Source of the DNA: Pseudomicrostroma phylloplanum
Lineage: Eukaryota; Basidiomycota; Exobasidiomycetes; Microstromatales
NCBI GenBank assembly: GCA_039545275.1
Contig: BCHS01000017.1
Span: 372,001-436,000 of the forward strand
Length of the DNA stretch: 64,000 nt
Direction: 5' to 3'
Part shown: positions 29,785 through 41,745 of the stretch, piece by piece
Layout of the letters: each line of letters opens with the position of its first letter
How positions within the stretch are numbered: the first letter of the stretch is position 1
Position numbers and translations under genes: made by a program
Notes under the pieces: generated by a model
Database searches by the model: none
Told to the model about the DNA's origin: nothing
The model's input: the letters and a program-made list of their open reading frames with translations, nothing else

Positions 29785-31379
29785 ATGCCCCTCGTCTTGT
29801 CCAACAGTGCCCTTGCCGCTACTTCCACCATGGCCTGCCCATCCACTAGGGTCGGCCTCTTCAACGCAGGCAGAGGCGTGTACCGATCCGCCAGCATCCA
29901 CACACTCGGAGGCGGGCCCTCGCGCTACTACTCTCTTCAAGCTCCTCGAAAGCTCGCCCCTCTGGGTTCCCAGGCCACATCGCTCCACCTGGCGTCCGCT
30001 CCCTTGCTCACGCCATCCACACGAGGCTATGCTACCATCAGTCAGGGGAGTCCAGCAGGGCAGGGGCGCACCGAAGGTCAGCCACCAGCTACCGCTCCTG
30101 TAGAGAATGCCTCGCCCTCGCAACTGTCTCAGCTGGAGATTGAGAGAGTCAAGGACTCCTATGTCATGGATCACCACATCTACGAGAAAGATCGTGAGTA
30201 GACAGGTGACTCGAGCTTCGTCATCATCTCCTGCCGTAGACTCACACACACAAGCCGCCTCTTTTCCACGCTTGCCACAGACCTCGATGGTGTCACAGTC
30301 CTGCACCACAAGCCTCAGGGCATCTCAGACCGCATAGCCTGGGCCCTAGTCAAGACGATGCGGACCATATTCGACGTCGCCACGCGCTATCCTTCCTCCA
30401 ATACCCGCTTCCCTGCAATGGCAAAGGAGAAGCAGGAAGAAGTGGTGGAGAGCAAGCAGGAGGGGGAGAAGGCTATGCCTCTCAAGGAGATGAGGGAAAA
30501 GGGATTGTGCTTTGGACCAGACCAGTGGCTGACTAGGTGAGTGGGCGCGCCAACAGGAACATTCCCTGTTCACAGCCGATGCTGACTACCTCCCTTCATA
30601 TGATCCTCCTGCCACAGGTTCATCTTTCTCGAATCAGTCGCTGGAGTCCCAGGCATGGTAGCCGGTACAGCTCGCCACCTCCACTCTCTTCGTCTGCTGC
30701 GACGCGACCGCGGCTGGATTGCCACCTGTCTCGAAGATGCGGAGAATGAGCGGATGCACCTCCTCACCTTCCTCGCCATCCGCCAACCAGGCGCAGTGAT
30801 GCGAGCTCTTCTGCTGGGCACTCAGGGACTCTTCTACAACTTCCTCTTCCTCTTCTACCTCGCCACGCCAAAGACGGTGCATCGCTTCGTGGGCATCTTG
30901 GAAGAAGAGGCAGTGTACACTTACACGCGCGTTATCGAGGATATTGAAGCTGGGAGATTGCCGGAGTGGGAGAACTTCCCTGCTCCGGAGATTGGAAAGG
31001 AGTACTGGAAGTTGGCAGAGGATGCCAAGATGCTGGACCTGCTCAAGGTCATCAGAGCCGATGAAGGTGAGCCGAAAGGAAATCGAGAGCGCCGCGGTTG
31101 CACTCCAACCATTTGCTGACCCTTTCTACTTGCCTTACTCCTCGATCAGCTGGACATCGCTTCATCCACCACACCCTAGCCAATCTGAACCAAAAGGAGG
31201 ACATCAACCCCTTCTCCATCGCCACCCCCTCTCCAGGAATGATCGGCACAAAACTCAACCTCTCCCGCGAAGAGTCTCTGCGATTCATTGAGCAGGCGAA
31301 ACAGATGGGACCAACAAAGGCCGAGGTGGTACAGGCGGAGGATGTGGTGGAACGGGGGAAGAAGGAGGGAACGGCTTGA
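29785..31379 (+). CDS. AOX1: Alternative oxidase, mitochondrial (ubiquinol oxidase)
   Basis: Exons 29785-30193, 30281-30536, 30618-31066 and 31150-31379 join exactly in frame to 447 residues. The enzyme passes electrons from ubiquinol to oxygen on the matrix face of the inner membrane, bypassing complexes III and IV. All diiron motifs are visible: FLESVAGVPGMVAG (Glu227), NERMHL (Glu266, His269), LEEEAVYTYT (Glu317-319) and RADEAGHRFIHH (Glu371, His374); the last is assembled only by splicing at 31066/31150. The first 60 or so residues are rich in Ser, Arg and Ala with almost no acid, a mitochondrial targeting profile; a second ATG at 29830 (MACPSTR) could also start it. A Lys/Glu-rich insert (EKQEEVVESKQEGEKA) lies before the first iron motif. 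A TATA-like element is upstream and a zinc-cluster regulator gene follows. Confidence 0.96.
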
Positions 31380-31865
31380 ACTCGTTGATGGGTAGCGGTG
31401 GTGGTGGCGGTGGTGATAAGGGAAAAGGGCCAGCCGCCGCGCACGCTTGTATGATATATCGTGACCAGTCTTGCAACACCTCTCTCGGATCTCGCACCAA
31501 TATTATACCAGAAGAACCTTTGTTCGGCTCTTGACCGATCACGACTTTGGCCGGCTTCCCGCGTCGACTGAAATGGAAATGATGGGGTACAGGAAAATAC
31601 GAGATCCCCCATTGATAGCCCGCCCCGCAAGTGGATCGATTGTGGCTTTGAGAATTCCTCGGCTACGATGCCGTCGTGGTGCTTTTGGGACGTGCACATT
31701 GAGCATCGGGGCCACGCTCAGCATTCCACTCCACTCCGCACTTTCCTCGCCTGTCCGTGGTAACTGCTTCCCATTGTGCTACCACGGCTACTGCCATCCT
31801 CACTTTCCGCCGGTTTGCGGAGCGGCAAGTCCCTTCCTCCCCTCGCAGCTCTCCATTCTGTCACA
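31380..31865. other. Spacer between alternative oxidase and zinc-cluster gene
   Basis: 486 bp in tandem orientation. It starts with a GGTGGTGGCGGTGGTG run near 31396-31415. Otherwise I see only the presumed 3' end of the oxidase transcript and the leader of the next gene. Confidence 0.5.
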
Positions 31866-34651
31866 ATGGCAGACGCCGCCGCCGCTGCCTCTGCCACTTA
31901 CTCCTCCAGTGCAATCCCCCTCGCGGGCCCCTCCCGCTTATCCCCACCACGTCAAAAGCCTCCGCAGAGGATCCGTACCAGCTGTATCCCCTGTCGGAAG
32001 CGCAAGACCAAATGCGATGGAGATAAGCCTTGCTCGTCGTGCGTGATGCGTGATGCATCTGCTAGCTGTCTCTACCCTGATGATACGGATGGACCGGGGG
32101 GAGAGGGAGGGGGGACGATGCCTGCTGCTGCTGGGCAGGCGCAGCATCATGCTCAGACTCACACCCCAATCGTCAATGGCAGCGGAAGAACAAGACGCCT
32201 AAGAAGCAGCAGTAGAGAGAGCGGCGTGGGATCTTCGAGCATATCCGGCACGAAGCGCAAGCGGCCCACCGAGTCCAGCGAGCGGCCCTCCCGTGTACCT
32301 CCAGACGGCCCTGCCTCACGGGATGATCTGCAAAGGCTCGTCAGTGGCCTGCAGGACAGCATCGAGGGCTTGCAGAGGGCGGTAAAGTCGCATCGCTGTG
32401 AACCCTTGGAGCGCAGCGCCTTGCGCCCACATCCTGACCCGCTGCCGGATCGCTGCTCACCGGGACTGCTAGAGAGGATGCTGGCGGCTTTGCCTCCACA
32501 GGTGGACTGTGAGGTCATGTTGGAGTATCTGCTGCAAGAGGTGAGCAATGCAACGACGAGAGGCCAGAGAGACGCACTGACTGACTGCTTCACTCTGCTT
32601 CGCATACTCTTCAGCCGGACTGGTTCGTCGTCTCGGTCACAGCTCCGTACCTACTCCCCATCTGGTCCCGCTTCATCTACGGAGCCCGCTTGCGCGATGT
32701 TGAGGTCATTGTCCTCGCTGCAGCAATCTCTGTTGCAGCCGTGCTCCTAGATGAGTACCCCCACAACTACTACCCCACGACTGTCCCACCGGGTCGATGC
32801 GTCTCGGACTTGATGGAGCTAGTATTCTCACACTGCCGGACCACTGCAGGTATGAGAGGTTCGCCTGGAGCAGATCGGGCAGACCTAGTAGACGAGATGG
32901 TCGTCTCGGGTCTCTTCTTTGACTACCTGCGCTTCTCAAGACGGTCCTCCCTCGCATGGCCGTGGCATCGTGAGCACCTCCTCCGGTACGTCAATAATTT
33001 CCACCTCATGCCAGACGAAAGCTCCCCGGCTTGGCAGAGCTTGGATGACCTGGAGAAGGAGTTGCTCAGGAGGGTTCTGTGGCACACTATTCTCTGTCTG
33101 AGGGTATCGAATCTCTACAATGATGGATTCGATGTTTTGGAAATTCGAGAAGAGAATATCCAGATCAGGCTCCCCGGATTCTATCCCTTGGAATCTGCCG
33201 ATGCACCCTTGATATTCACGGCTTCGCCGGTGGGGCTGGATGAGATGAGCAAGGTCACGCTCAAGGCGCCATCTAAATCAATAGTCCGGCTGCACCGGGG
33301 CAAGTCTTCCGAAGAACTCGCAGACTCGGCCTTCTCCTTCAAGAGCGCAGTGTCATTGACTGCCAAGATTCCGAGCATCAGAGACTACGTCAATGCATTC
33401 AAGAGCTGGCAGGGGCGTCGACTAAAGCAACTGCGCTTCGAGCTTCGCAAAGGCTCTCCTGCCCCAAGCCTTGATCATCACCGCGAAGCACTCTTGCATC
33501 AAGCTCTGGCCCTCACCCGCGACATGAAGTTCTGGAGAGATCAGTGGGTCAATACACGCTGGCCGCAAGTCACTTCCCTAGAGGACTGCAGTGATTTCAT
33601 GCTCCTTCGTCAAGCGAACAAGGCTTCCATAATTCATATTGCTATCGCGCAGTGCTTGAGCGCCATTCTGATTCCCTGGCTCACGGAAGACGTCAGCAAC
33701 AGGAATGGCGGCCCAGAGTCTCCCTTGCTACTCGAGGTACAGCGAGAGGCCTACGAGAGCGTCAGAGAGATTGTCCAGTCCATCGATGCCACTCGTGCAC
33801 TAGTCACCAGCGGTCTAGTCACCTACTTTGGCAGCTTCGCCGCCTACGCCTTCTTCTACGCTGCTACCGCCCTCGCTGTTCCCTTGGTCGGGGCTTGGAC
33901 GCTCCGCCAAGAGCCAAAGAATGCCATCGGAAGGTACGGCAAAATCCAGCTGCACGATCGATATACCGAGCTGAAGCTTCAGCAGAAGGAGCCCACAAAA
34001 GACGGAGGTGGAGTGGGGAGGGCGTTTGAAGACGACGATGACCAGGACGGCATCTCTCTAATGGCGCCATCGACCGCTTTGGTCTTCACCGCGGAGGAGC
34101 TACGGGGCATGGCTGCTGATCTGATCCGCATCCTCGACATCCTCCCCGCCTTCAGAGCGAGCCCGCTCAGCAATGAAGCGCGGCAGAGGCTCAGCTACCT
34201 CGTCGAGACGTTTGGCATCCAGCGTCGTGCCGAAGGGGCAAGTGCGCCTCCTCCCCCTCCGTTTCCTCCTCCACTCCATGCGCAGAGCCTTGGACAATCG
34301 GACGTCTCCGCACCCTTTACTTTTGACGCCTTTGGTCGCTCCCTCCTGGGCGACAACCCCTTTGCCGCCGCTGCCGCCCCAGCAGGAGCCTCATCATTCT
34401 CCTCGGCCGACAGCTCTGCCTGGAGCCCCGAAACTTCTTCGGCAACAGCAGCAGCAGCCGCAGCGGCGCCTCCCAAGGCAGGCTCTTTTGAAGGCGTGTC
34501 CGACACTGGTCCGCCCGTCGCGGCTACGGGTGGTGAGATGCTCGACGCGCTGATGCAGTTTGATAACCAGTGGTGGGAGAAGATGCTCGGGACTGCCCAT
34601 ACGGATGAGCAGCAGCAGCAGCAGCAGCAGTCGCAGGGAAGGACAGTATAA
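31866..34651 (+). CDS. Zn2Cys6 (fungal binuclear zinc cluster) transcription factor
   Basis: Exons 31866-32540 and 32615-34651 join in frame to 903 residues. I use the ATG at 31866 (context CACAATGGC); the frame is open farther upstream but that part is not conserved-looking. The DNA-binding cluster is complete: Cys40, 43, 50, 56, 59 and 68 in CIPCRKRKTKC and CSSCVMRDASASC. A serine-rich linker with basic TKRKRP follows, then a short helical stretch (DDLQRLVSGLQDSIEGLQRA) that could dimerise. The large C-terminal part, with the splice creating LLQEPDWFVVSV, resembles the regulatory middle-homology region. The tail is Ala/Ser/Pro-rich with a seven-Gln run near the end. It lies downstream of and co-oriented with alternative oxidase; in Neurospora two zinc-cluster proteins activate that gene, but orthology is not shown here. 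Confidence 0.9.
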
Positions 34652-34951
34652 ATGGGGCGTTCCTGACCTGTAGCATATTGCCCCCTTCTGTAGAGTGCAA
34701 GGAGCGGCACTGTATCCGCTCGCGACTAATCCCGATGTCTTACTGTACTACCTACCTGTTTGTCCACTAGCGTCTTGAGGGCCACTCGTGCCCCCCTTGA
34801 GCATCATGAATCGGAGGACCTACCCGCCTGCTCAGCAAGAGGATCCGAAGCGAAAGAGTCCCGAACACACTCCCGAAGTCTTGGCCGCGGTGCGAGAGTG
34901 GGATCGGGAAGCTAAGCGCTGAGCCCTTTCCTTCCTTCCTTCCGCGGGAGT

Positions 34952-34980
34952 GTCAGTCAGTCAGTCAGTCTGTCAGTCAG
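34952..34980. repeat. GTCA tetranucleotide microsatellite
   Basis: About seven GTCA units with one GTCT interruption, in the non-coding space between the zinc-cluster gene and the ABC transporter. Confidence 0.85.
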
Positions 34981-35728
34981 AGCGCAGCCGCGGAAACCCG
35001 TCTGCGTGCGTGCGTGCCGCGGAAGGCGTAGTCAAGTCTTGTCTCGCCTAGTCTCGTCTTATCTCGATTGTCTGCGCCACGAAATAGACTAGACGAGGTG
35101 TCAGGCAGGGTTGCGAGCTCAGCACTCTCGGATTTGCTACTAAGTACGTTCTCGTCGTCGTCGTCGGATCTTTGGTCGGACCATGGCACGCACGTGGCAG
35201 GAATAATGCCTGATGGTATTCCACTAAGCAACGTCACGAGAGCTGGCAGCTGCAGCCGAATGAGCACACAGGAATTGGCGTGATGCTCAGCTGGCTTTCG
35301 TGGGAGTGCAGAGCCCACTTTGCCCGGAGGCCGTTTGACGCCGCGGAGGAGCTTCCCGACGTCCGTCCTGAAGTGAGAAGAGCGATCCGCCCTCGTTGGT
35401 GCTTCTTTCCTTGTATTCAATGCTCAGCCCCCCTCCACTCCGCGGCGACATCATCATCGACTGAGCTTCCTTCCTTCTTCATTTTGCTTATGCAACCCAG
35501 CAAGCCACGTCCATTCTTTCCCCACGCCTAGATCGGCCCTGCTTCGGTACGCTACGCTGACCACGCCGCTGAGCCTTGGCGCCTGCTGCTCAAGGGCGGC
35601 TAGCAACCGCCGCCCACAACGACTTGAGTAGGCTAGGCCAGGCACAATCGGCCACGCGGCAATGCAATCCCGCAGGGTTGCCAAGGCAGGCAGCAAAGGG
35701 CGGACTGACGCACAGACGACCCGCGAAA

Positions 35729-35736
35729 TATATATA
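35729..35736 (+). promoter_or_regulatory. Candidate TATA box of the ABC transporter gene
   Basis: TATATATA in GAAATATATATAGTC, 159 bp upstream of the ATG at 35895, is the only strong AT element close to the gene. Confidence 0.4.
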
Positions 35737-35894
35737 GTCAGGGCAAAAGGGATGCAGGAAGAAGCCGCAAAGGGGGGACAGAAAGCTAAAGCATATTGTC
35801 ATCATCCCTTCGCCTTCTTCTTTCAGGTCCTTTCTGGTTATCAATCATCAATCAGCCAAGGTCCTCCATACCCTCAACATAAGCCGACCCGACT

Positions 35895-38209
35895 ATGACG
35901 AGCACATCGTCGGAGAAGGTGACTTTGGAAAAGGTCCTCGAGCAACCGAGTGCAGGCGACTTCACCTGGACCAACATCGTCTACGACATCCCCTTGCCCA
36001 AGAAGCAACGAAAAGCAGCCATCGCTGGCGCCCACGATGTCGAGCAAGGCGACACGACCGAGCGGCGCCAGATCCGCGAGGCGGCCAAGCCGGGGGATCG
36101 GCGCATCCTCTCTGGCGTCTCTGGAGGGGTGAAGAGAGGGCAGACCATGGCCATCATGGGCGCTTCGGGGGCGGGCAAGACAACACTCCTCAATGTCCTT
36201 TCGGCGAGGCTGGACTCTCTCGGCACCCTCACGGGCAAGGTCTTGTTCATGGGCCGCCCGCGGGACAGGACCACGTGGAAGCGCACCGTCGCGTTTGTAG
36301 GTGCGTATGGCCACCCGCCGAAGCCGAATCCTTGCCACACAGCACATACTGACAGCATCATATCCATGGACATGGGCAGAGCAAGATGACATAATGCTAG
36401 GATATCTCACTGTAGAGGAGCAGCTTCTGTACAGCGCAAAGATCCGATTGCCCTCTCGATTCTACGATAACAAGGCAAAGCTCCAGAGAGTCGAGGAGAC
36501 CATTGCGATGCTTCGCCTTGAGAAGTGTCGCGATACCCGCATCGGAGACGCTCAGACTCGAGGCGTGAGCGGTGGTGAGCGCAAGAGGACAGCCATTGGC
36601 GTCGAGCTCGTGAACAATTCCCAGTTGCTGCTCCTCGACGAGCCAACTTCTGGCCTCGACGCCTTTGCAGCGGTATCAGTCATCGAGAATGTCCGCAATG
36701 CCGCTCGAGAAAGGAATCTCGCCTGTGTCATGACCATCCACCAGCCCTCCTGGGCTTTGCTCAACCTCTTCGATACCGTCCAGCTCCTAGCGCAGGGCAA
36801 AGTCTACTATAGTGGTACACCGGAGGACACGATTCCCTGGTTTGCCAGCATCGGGTACAATGTGCCAAAGGGCGCGAACCCGGCGGATTACTTTATCACC
36901 ATTGCTGAGAATCCTGGCAAGACGGAAGAGGGCGAGCAGAGGATCCAGGACCTCATTGCTTCCTGGGCCACCAGGCCCCAGCCGCACAGACTCAGCGGTG
37001 GGAGCGATGATGTGGTTGACAAGACTGAATCGGAGACACCGGCGCTGAAGGCCCTTTCGACAGACGGAGTGCAAGACGACGACTCTGTCAATCGAGAGTG
37101 GCCTACGCCGTGGCTGTCCGAGCTGGGAGTATTGACGAAGCGCAACTACCTGTCCGTGGTGAGTATCTGCCTCGGCGCATTGGAGACACGGGTAGTGGAC
37201 CTCTTCTGACGGATGTGACATGCCCTTCGCCCAACCCAGGTTCGTGATCTGCTGCCGCTTTATGCATCGGTGGGACAGAACATCGTCCTGCTGATCATCA
37301 TCGGCTTCGCCTTCTTCAGACTGGGCCGCTCACAATCTGCCGTACTAGCGCGCATCGGCGTTCTATACTATGTGAGCACAACGCCGACAGCCGTGGCTTT
37401 GATGCAGTCTTCTGGCGAGATGTGCTGACTTTCCGTACTCCCATTTTGTATGTAGCTCGCCATCAACACAGCCTTCACAGTCCTCTTCCCCGTCCTGACT
37501 CCACTAGCCCTCCAAAGGGCCCTCATGAAACGGGAACGCTCCTCGGGCGCATACCGCATGTCAAGCTTCATCGTCGCCAAGATTCTCGTGGATGTGCCTA
37601 GCAATGTGCTGCGGATCCTGCCCTTCTTTGTCATCCTATACTGGATGGTAGGCTTGAGGGCCAATGCGGCGGCATATTTCCTGTTCATCGCTATCAATTC
37701 GATGCAGGTGGTCATGGCTGTATGTGAGTACTTGCACCCAGTGAGGGCAAGTCCGTCTTCACCACTTGTGTAAAGCTGTGGTTGACACCGTCTCTCATCG
37801 TTCTTTCCCCCTGTCAGGCATGGGTCTCCTCATCGGCTGTCTCTCCCCCACGATCGAAATCGGTCAGATCATCGCACCGCTAATAAACGTCATCTTCCTC
37901 CTCTTCGGCGGGAACCTCCTCCCCGCTCCTCCTCCCTGGTTCATCTGGCTAAGGTACACCTCGCCCATCACATACGTCTATGCTGCCCTCTCTCAAAACG
38001 AGTACAGAGGACAGACCTTCGAGTGCGATGCGGTTGACTCGTCGCAGCAGTGCTACTCGACGGGTGAGCAGGTGCTGGAGCAGTACAACCTGCTGGACTT
38101 TTCCATTGCTGCGAATATTGGATTCGTTGCGGCACTGGCTGTTGTATGTGCCCTTTTGGCTTACATAGCGCTTCGACTGGTTGCGAGACCTCGCTTCAGG
38201 TTCATCTAG
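35895..38209 (+). CDS. ABCG (white/brown-type) half transporter
   Basis: Five exons, 35895-36300, 36380-37158, 37240-37371, 37456-37723 and 37818-38209, join in frame to 658 residues. The order is nucleotide-binding domain then membrane domain, as in ABCG half transporters, which must dimerise. Walker A is GASGAGKTT (about residues 89-97), the signature VSGGERKR (about 198-205), Walker B LLLLDEPTSGLD (about 218-229) and the H-loop TIHQPSW. The first splice forms FVEQDDIMLGYLTVEEQL, the usual Q-loop region. The membrane half has segments such as NIVLLIIIGFAFFRLG, FVILYWMVGLRANAAAY and LIGCLSPTIEIGQIIAPL, and a Cys-bearing outer loop (TFECDAVDSSQQC) before the last helix. Likely an exporter of lipids or hydrophobic compounds in the plasma membrane; the substrate cannot be read from sequence. 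A short acidic Ser-rich linker (DDVVDKTESE) separates the halves. Confidence 0.94.
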
Positions 38210-38385
38210 ATGCAGTGCCGACGCAGAGAAGCTCTGGTGGGGAACACGATGCTAGACGTTTTCTTCATTTCTTCTGTACTGTTTGAGGCTCTCATGTCGA
38301 TATCGTCGTATGCTTTTGTATCTACTGCCGCTGAAAGATATAGATATAGGCCGAAGGCACATCTCTCGTGTCTTCGCCTTTATCC

Positions 38386-39367
38386 TCAGAACTTCCTATT
38401 CCCCGCACTGCCCAGCACCATCCCCTGGGCATTATGATCCACCCTCCCCGGACCACCACCACCATCCCCATCCTCATCCTGATCAAGCAAACCCTTCTGC
38501 CCCTCAAAACTCCTCACGCTCTCCTCCATACTAAGCCCCTTCCATCCAAAGCGCTCCCCACACCCAAGAGCTAACGTAAGCACCTCGTGCCGGGCTAGCG
38601 CCTCGATCTCCTCGCGCGAAAAGGGGAGTGTGTGAGGCTGCGAGAGGAAGCCGGCTAGGTCAATTTGCGAGTAGTGAGGGATGTCTTGGAGTTTGGGCGC
38701 GAAGTGCGAGGTCTGGTAGATTTTTGAGGCGAGGGAGGAGCGCTGTGTTTCCTGTCCTTCTGAGGCGGAGGAGGTGGAGGAGAAGCTGTAGGAAGCGGGT
38801 AGGAGCGAGTAGAGGAGGAGCAGATCGAGGTACTGCGATGGGTGGGAGAGCTTGCTGCTCAATGCTGGCACGCTGGTCTTTCCGGAAGGAGAGGTGGTCC
38901 AGAAGGTCTGGAAGAGTGGTGGTGGTGAGCAGGAAGAAGAGGAGGCAAGGGCGTACACGTCTGTATACCAGCACTGCTCATCGCGAAAGTGTAGAAGGGA
39001 CATGTCAGCTCCTTTCTCTTCTCTGTAAATCCAGCCTTCTAGCTCCACCCCCTGCACTCACCTTCGCGTTCCCCCAATCTCCCTCCAACCGATGGAGCAG
39101 TCCATGACCCCAATCCAACTCCCTCCTCCCCCCCTGTCCCTTCCTCACAAGGAAATGTGCACTATATAGATCCCCATTGGCCAGGTGTAGTGCAGCCTCG
39201 AGTGCAGGGTGGAAGGCGGAATCGGCTATGGGGGAGGTGAGGGCTGGGAAGGTGGGTTTGGAGTGGGAGGAGACGGGGAGGGGATAGGTGAGGATGGGAG
39301 ATTGAGAGGAGGTGGAGGAGGCTGGAGGGGAGAGGAGCGGAGAGAGGAAGGAGGGTGGAGAGGACAT
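38386..39367 (-). CDS. Conserved hypothetical protein
   Basis: Exons 39367-39062 and 38973-38386 join in frame to 297 residues. After a Ser/Pro-rich start there is ALEAALHLANGDLYSAHFLV and then DWGHGLLHRLEGDWGNAKCWY, formed across the splice. The H-x-x-L-H-R-x-E-G-D-x-x-N-A-x-x-W-Y pattern recalls a family of uncharacterised proteins found in fungi and bacteria, but that is from memory of the motif. The middle (LDLLLLYSLLPASYSF) is hydrophobic; the end is acidic and Gly-rich (DQDEDGDGGGGPG). No enzymatic motif is evident. Its stop codon faces that of the ABC transporter across 176 bp. Confidence 0.72.
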
Positions 39368-39736
39368 TTTGCGGGATTGGTAGAGGCTGGGATGGAACCT
39401 CTCAGGGCTGATTGGCGGCTACAGATCAGGCGGACGTTACGATGTATGTTGTAGTGTTACAAAGGAGGTGAAGCCGCTGGTACTGTCATCCTCTTTCCTC
39501 CATATCATGAGCTGACGGCAGCAGCAGCGGCACCACATCCATGCGGTAGGGTAAGCCAAGGAAGATCCTCCAGACGCGCCTCTTCTCCGCTCCGCACGAG
39601 CCTCCCCTCCACATCTCCTTCCGCTCCTAGACTAGACTAAACGTCTGTCTGGAGATTGACTGTACAGTACAGAAGCCTTCAGATACCCTCCTCGCCAGCC
39701 CTGGGTAGAGACCGCAAAGCTAGCTCTAGCTCTGGC
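39368..39736. other. Spacer upstream of the conserved hypothetical gene
   Basis: 369 bp between two minus-strand genes; it holds the promoter of the gene starting at 39367 and the 3' flank of the ERCC1 gene. No other feature is seen. Confidence 0.45.
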
Positions 39737-41433
39737 TCACTCCTCGTCTTCAGCGAGACTCATCTCCATTGCCCTCCGCAGCTCTTCCCTCTCCTCCTGC
39801 GTCAATCCATCCATCCCTTCCAGCTCTCCCCCCTCTTCTCCGTCTTCCGCTGCCGCTTCCTCTTCGTCGCGCTGTAGAGCCCTCTCGGCAGGCTGCAGCT
39901 CTTGACGCGGGGAAAGCTGTGAGGCGCCAGTGGCATTCATATCCTCAGAGGGCAGAAGGGCGTCCAGATCTCCGTCCCCTCCTTGCTCTAAGGCAGCCTT
40001 TTGGCGCTCGATCGTCTGTGCTTGAGCTTGCAGACGAGCGTCAGTCTGACGACTCTGTTCTGCGTCACCTGACTGACCGCCATTCGGAGCTCCGTTTGTA
40101 GCGTTGCTCCCGCCTGTAGGCGCCTCCAGTAGCGCAAGCTCCTCCTCATTGAGATCAAATCCCTCTTCAGAGAGATCGCCGAACTCGTCCGGCGGCGGCG
40201 GTTCGGGTTGTGCTTTGCTCCCTCCATTAGCAGGACGCCCAACGAACCCACCCGGCCCATCATCTCCGCCTAAGCCGGCAAGCGCTTCTTGCGCGTCCAA
40301 GTCTTCTTCTTCTGCCGCTGTGAGAGAAGCGTCGCCTCCACCCTCTTCCTCTAGGCGGGCAGCTTTGCGCTCCCGGTAGGTGCGCCTTTCGTCTGTCCGG
40401 AATCTGTGAAAATCGGAGAGGCAGTAGCAAGCCAGGTGAGCCTCCGGGCTGTAAGCTGTGGGCGGAGCGGCGCAGAATTCCGACTCACGGAGTAGTGAAG
40501 GCTTCTCTCAGTCGCTTGATCTTAATCTCGCCCATGCCTGGGATGTCTGACAAATCATCCGCGGTGGCTTGGGAGATATTGCGAATGGACTGCCAAGAAG
40601 CAATTAGCAGCAGCAGCCGCAACAGGAGTTAGTGGTTTGAGCCAACGTGAAACGATAATGAGGCCAGCTGGGCTCGTCCCACTCACCCCGAATCTCGACA
40701 TGAGAGCGGTCGCGTCCGTCTTGTTGACCCCAGTGGGCTGGGTGAGTACATCGCTCATCCTCTCCCTCTGCGTCTCCTTCATCCTACCCCTGATCATCTC
40801 CGCTCCCTTGAATTCGCACATCTTGTACTTTTCAAGCCACTGCGCTGCCTCCTGTGGTGTCCAGGCGAGCAACAAAGTGAGGTTGTTTACCAGTGAAATC
40901 TTGGTCAATTCTCTGATGGCAGGCTCGGAGCTGGAGGCATCTACGTCGTGCTGCAGGATGAGGAGACGATGCGAGTACATGCCGCCGATGGCTTTGATCC
41001 TCTGATGGATATACTCGGGATGTAAGCGATGGTACTTAAGCTGGAGAAAGAGGGCACAGGTGGACTGTGCGATGTGGTAGTCTGGCGCAATCTCGGCGTG
41101 CTCCCAGCGTTGGTGGGTGAGCTCCTTGAGTAGAGGGTTGCCCTTTTGCTGTGGGTGGGCGAGGATGGAGGAGCCCGAGCCCACGGAGGAGACGATCTTG
41201 GGTGCAATGGGACGTGAGGAGGGGCCAGCAGCGGCGCCATTGTTGTTGCTGCTGGTAGACGCGGCAGTGGTGAGCTGAGCGCCATTCTGTATTGCTGGAC
41301 CCTGAGCGGGAGGGGCGGCTGTAGTGGGAGTGGCAGCAGTGGCTGGAGCAGGAGCAGCCTTATTGGTTGGCTTTGGCTGCACTACCTTTGGTCGAGGGAC
41401 TCGCACAGCCGCAGCGCCATTGTTGTCCGCCAT
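39737..41433 (-). CDS. RAD10: ERCC1/Rad10-type DNA repair nuclease subunit with C-terminal UIM-like motif
   Basis: Exons 41433-40687, 40589-40489 and 40403-39737 join in frame to 504 residues. Rad10/ERCC1 pairs with XPF/Rad1 to cut DNA 5' of lesions in nucleotide excision and crosslink repair. A disordered Ala/Pro/Thr-rich start (about 85 residues) precedes the central domain: GNPLLKELTHQRWEHAEI, CALFLQLKYHRLHPEYIHQRI and LLLAWTPQEAAQWLEKYK. The helix-hairpin-helix part spans exons 1-2 (GVNKTDATALMSRFG, then ATADDLSDIPGMGEIKIKRL). Exon 3 adds about 220 residues not typical of the family, acidic and Gln-rich, ending in QEEREELRRAMEMSLAEDEE. That end matches the ubiquitin-interacting motif pattern (acidic patch, L, Ala, x3, Ser, x2, Glu). 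Divergent from the carboxypeptidase gene. Confidence 0.93.
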
Positions 41434-41745
41434 GGTCTGCACTGCACTCCACGCGGGTGAGGGGTACTGGGAAGGATTGATGGTGTGGAGAGGTGGGTAT
41501 GAGCGGAAGCGAGCAGTCCGTGGACCGGAACGGAAGGATGAGCACATGGCGAATCGGATGCGCGCGATCGTCTGGTCTCCGCCCGGAGATTGAGATTGAG
41601 CCGGCGGGGCGTCGCCTCGGTCTCACGCTCTGCCTCGGCCGAACCACTTGGCGCCGCTAATTCCAATTGCTCAAGGCGACCCTGACCTCGTGACCGTTGC
41701 ACCACATCCACCATCCTCTACCACATCCTCATCCTCACCCTCATC
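41434..41745. promoter_or_regulatory. Divergent promoter region (ERCC1 / M14 carboxypeptidase)
   Basis: 312 bp separate the two divergent start codons. The stretch just before 41746 is rich in CCTCATC-type pyrimidine repeats, a common leader feature. No TATA element is seen. Confidence 0.5.

Larger units (their letters stand above)
34652..35894. other. Long upstream region of the ABC transporter gene
   Basis: 1.24 kb without a supported gene. It contains a GTCA microsatellite (34952-34980), GTGC and TCGTC short runs (about 35003-35018 and 35153-35165), and a TATATATA stretch. Its length suggests an elaborate promoter. Confidence 0.5.

Noticed and set aside
29785..38209. Secondary metabolite gene cluster (oxidase, regulator, transporter)
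   Set aside because: No backbone synthase or tailoring enzymes are present, and alternative oxidase is a respiratory enzyme.
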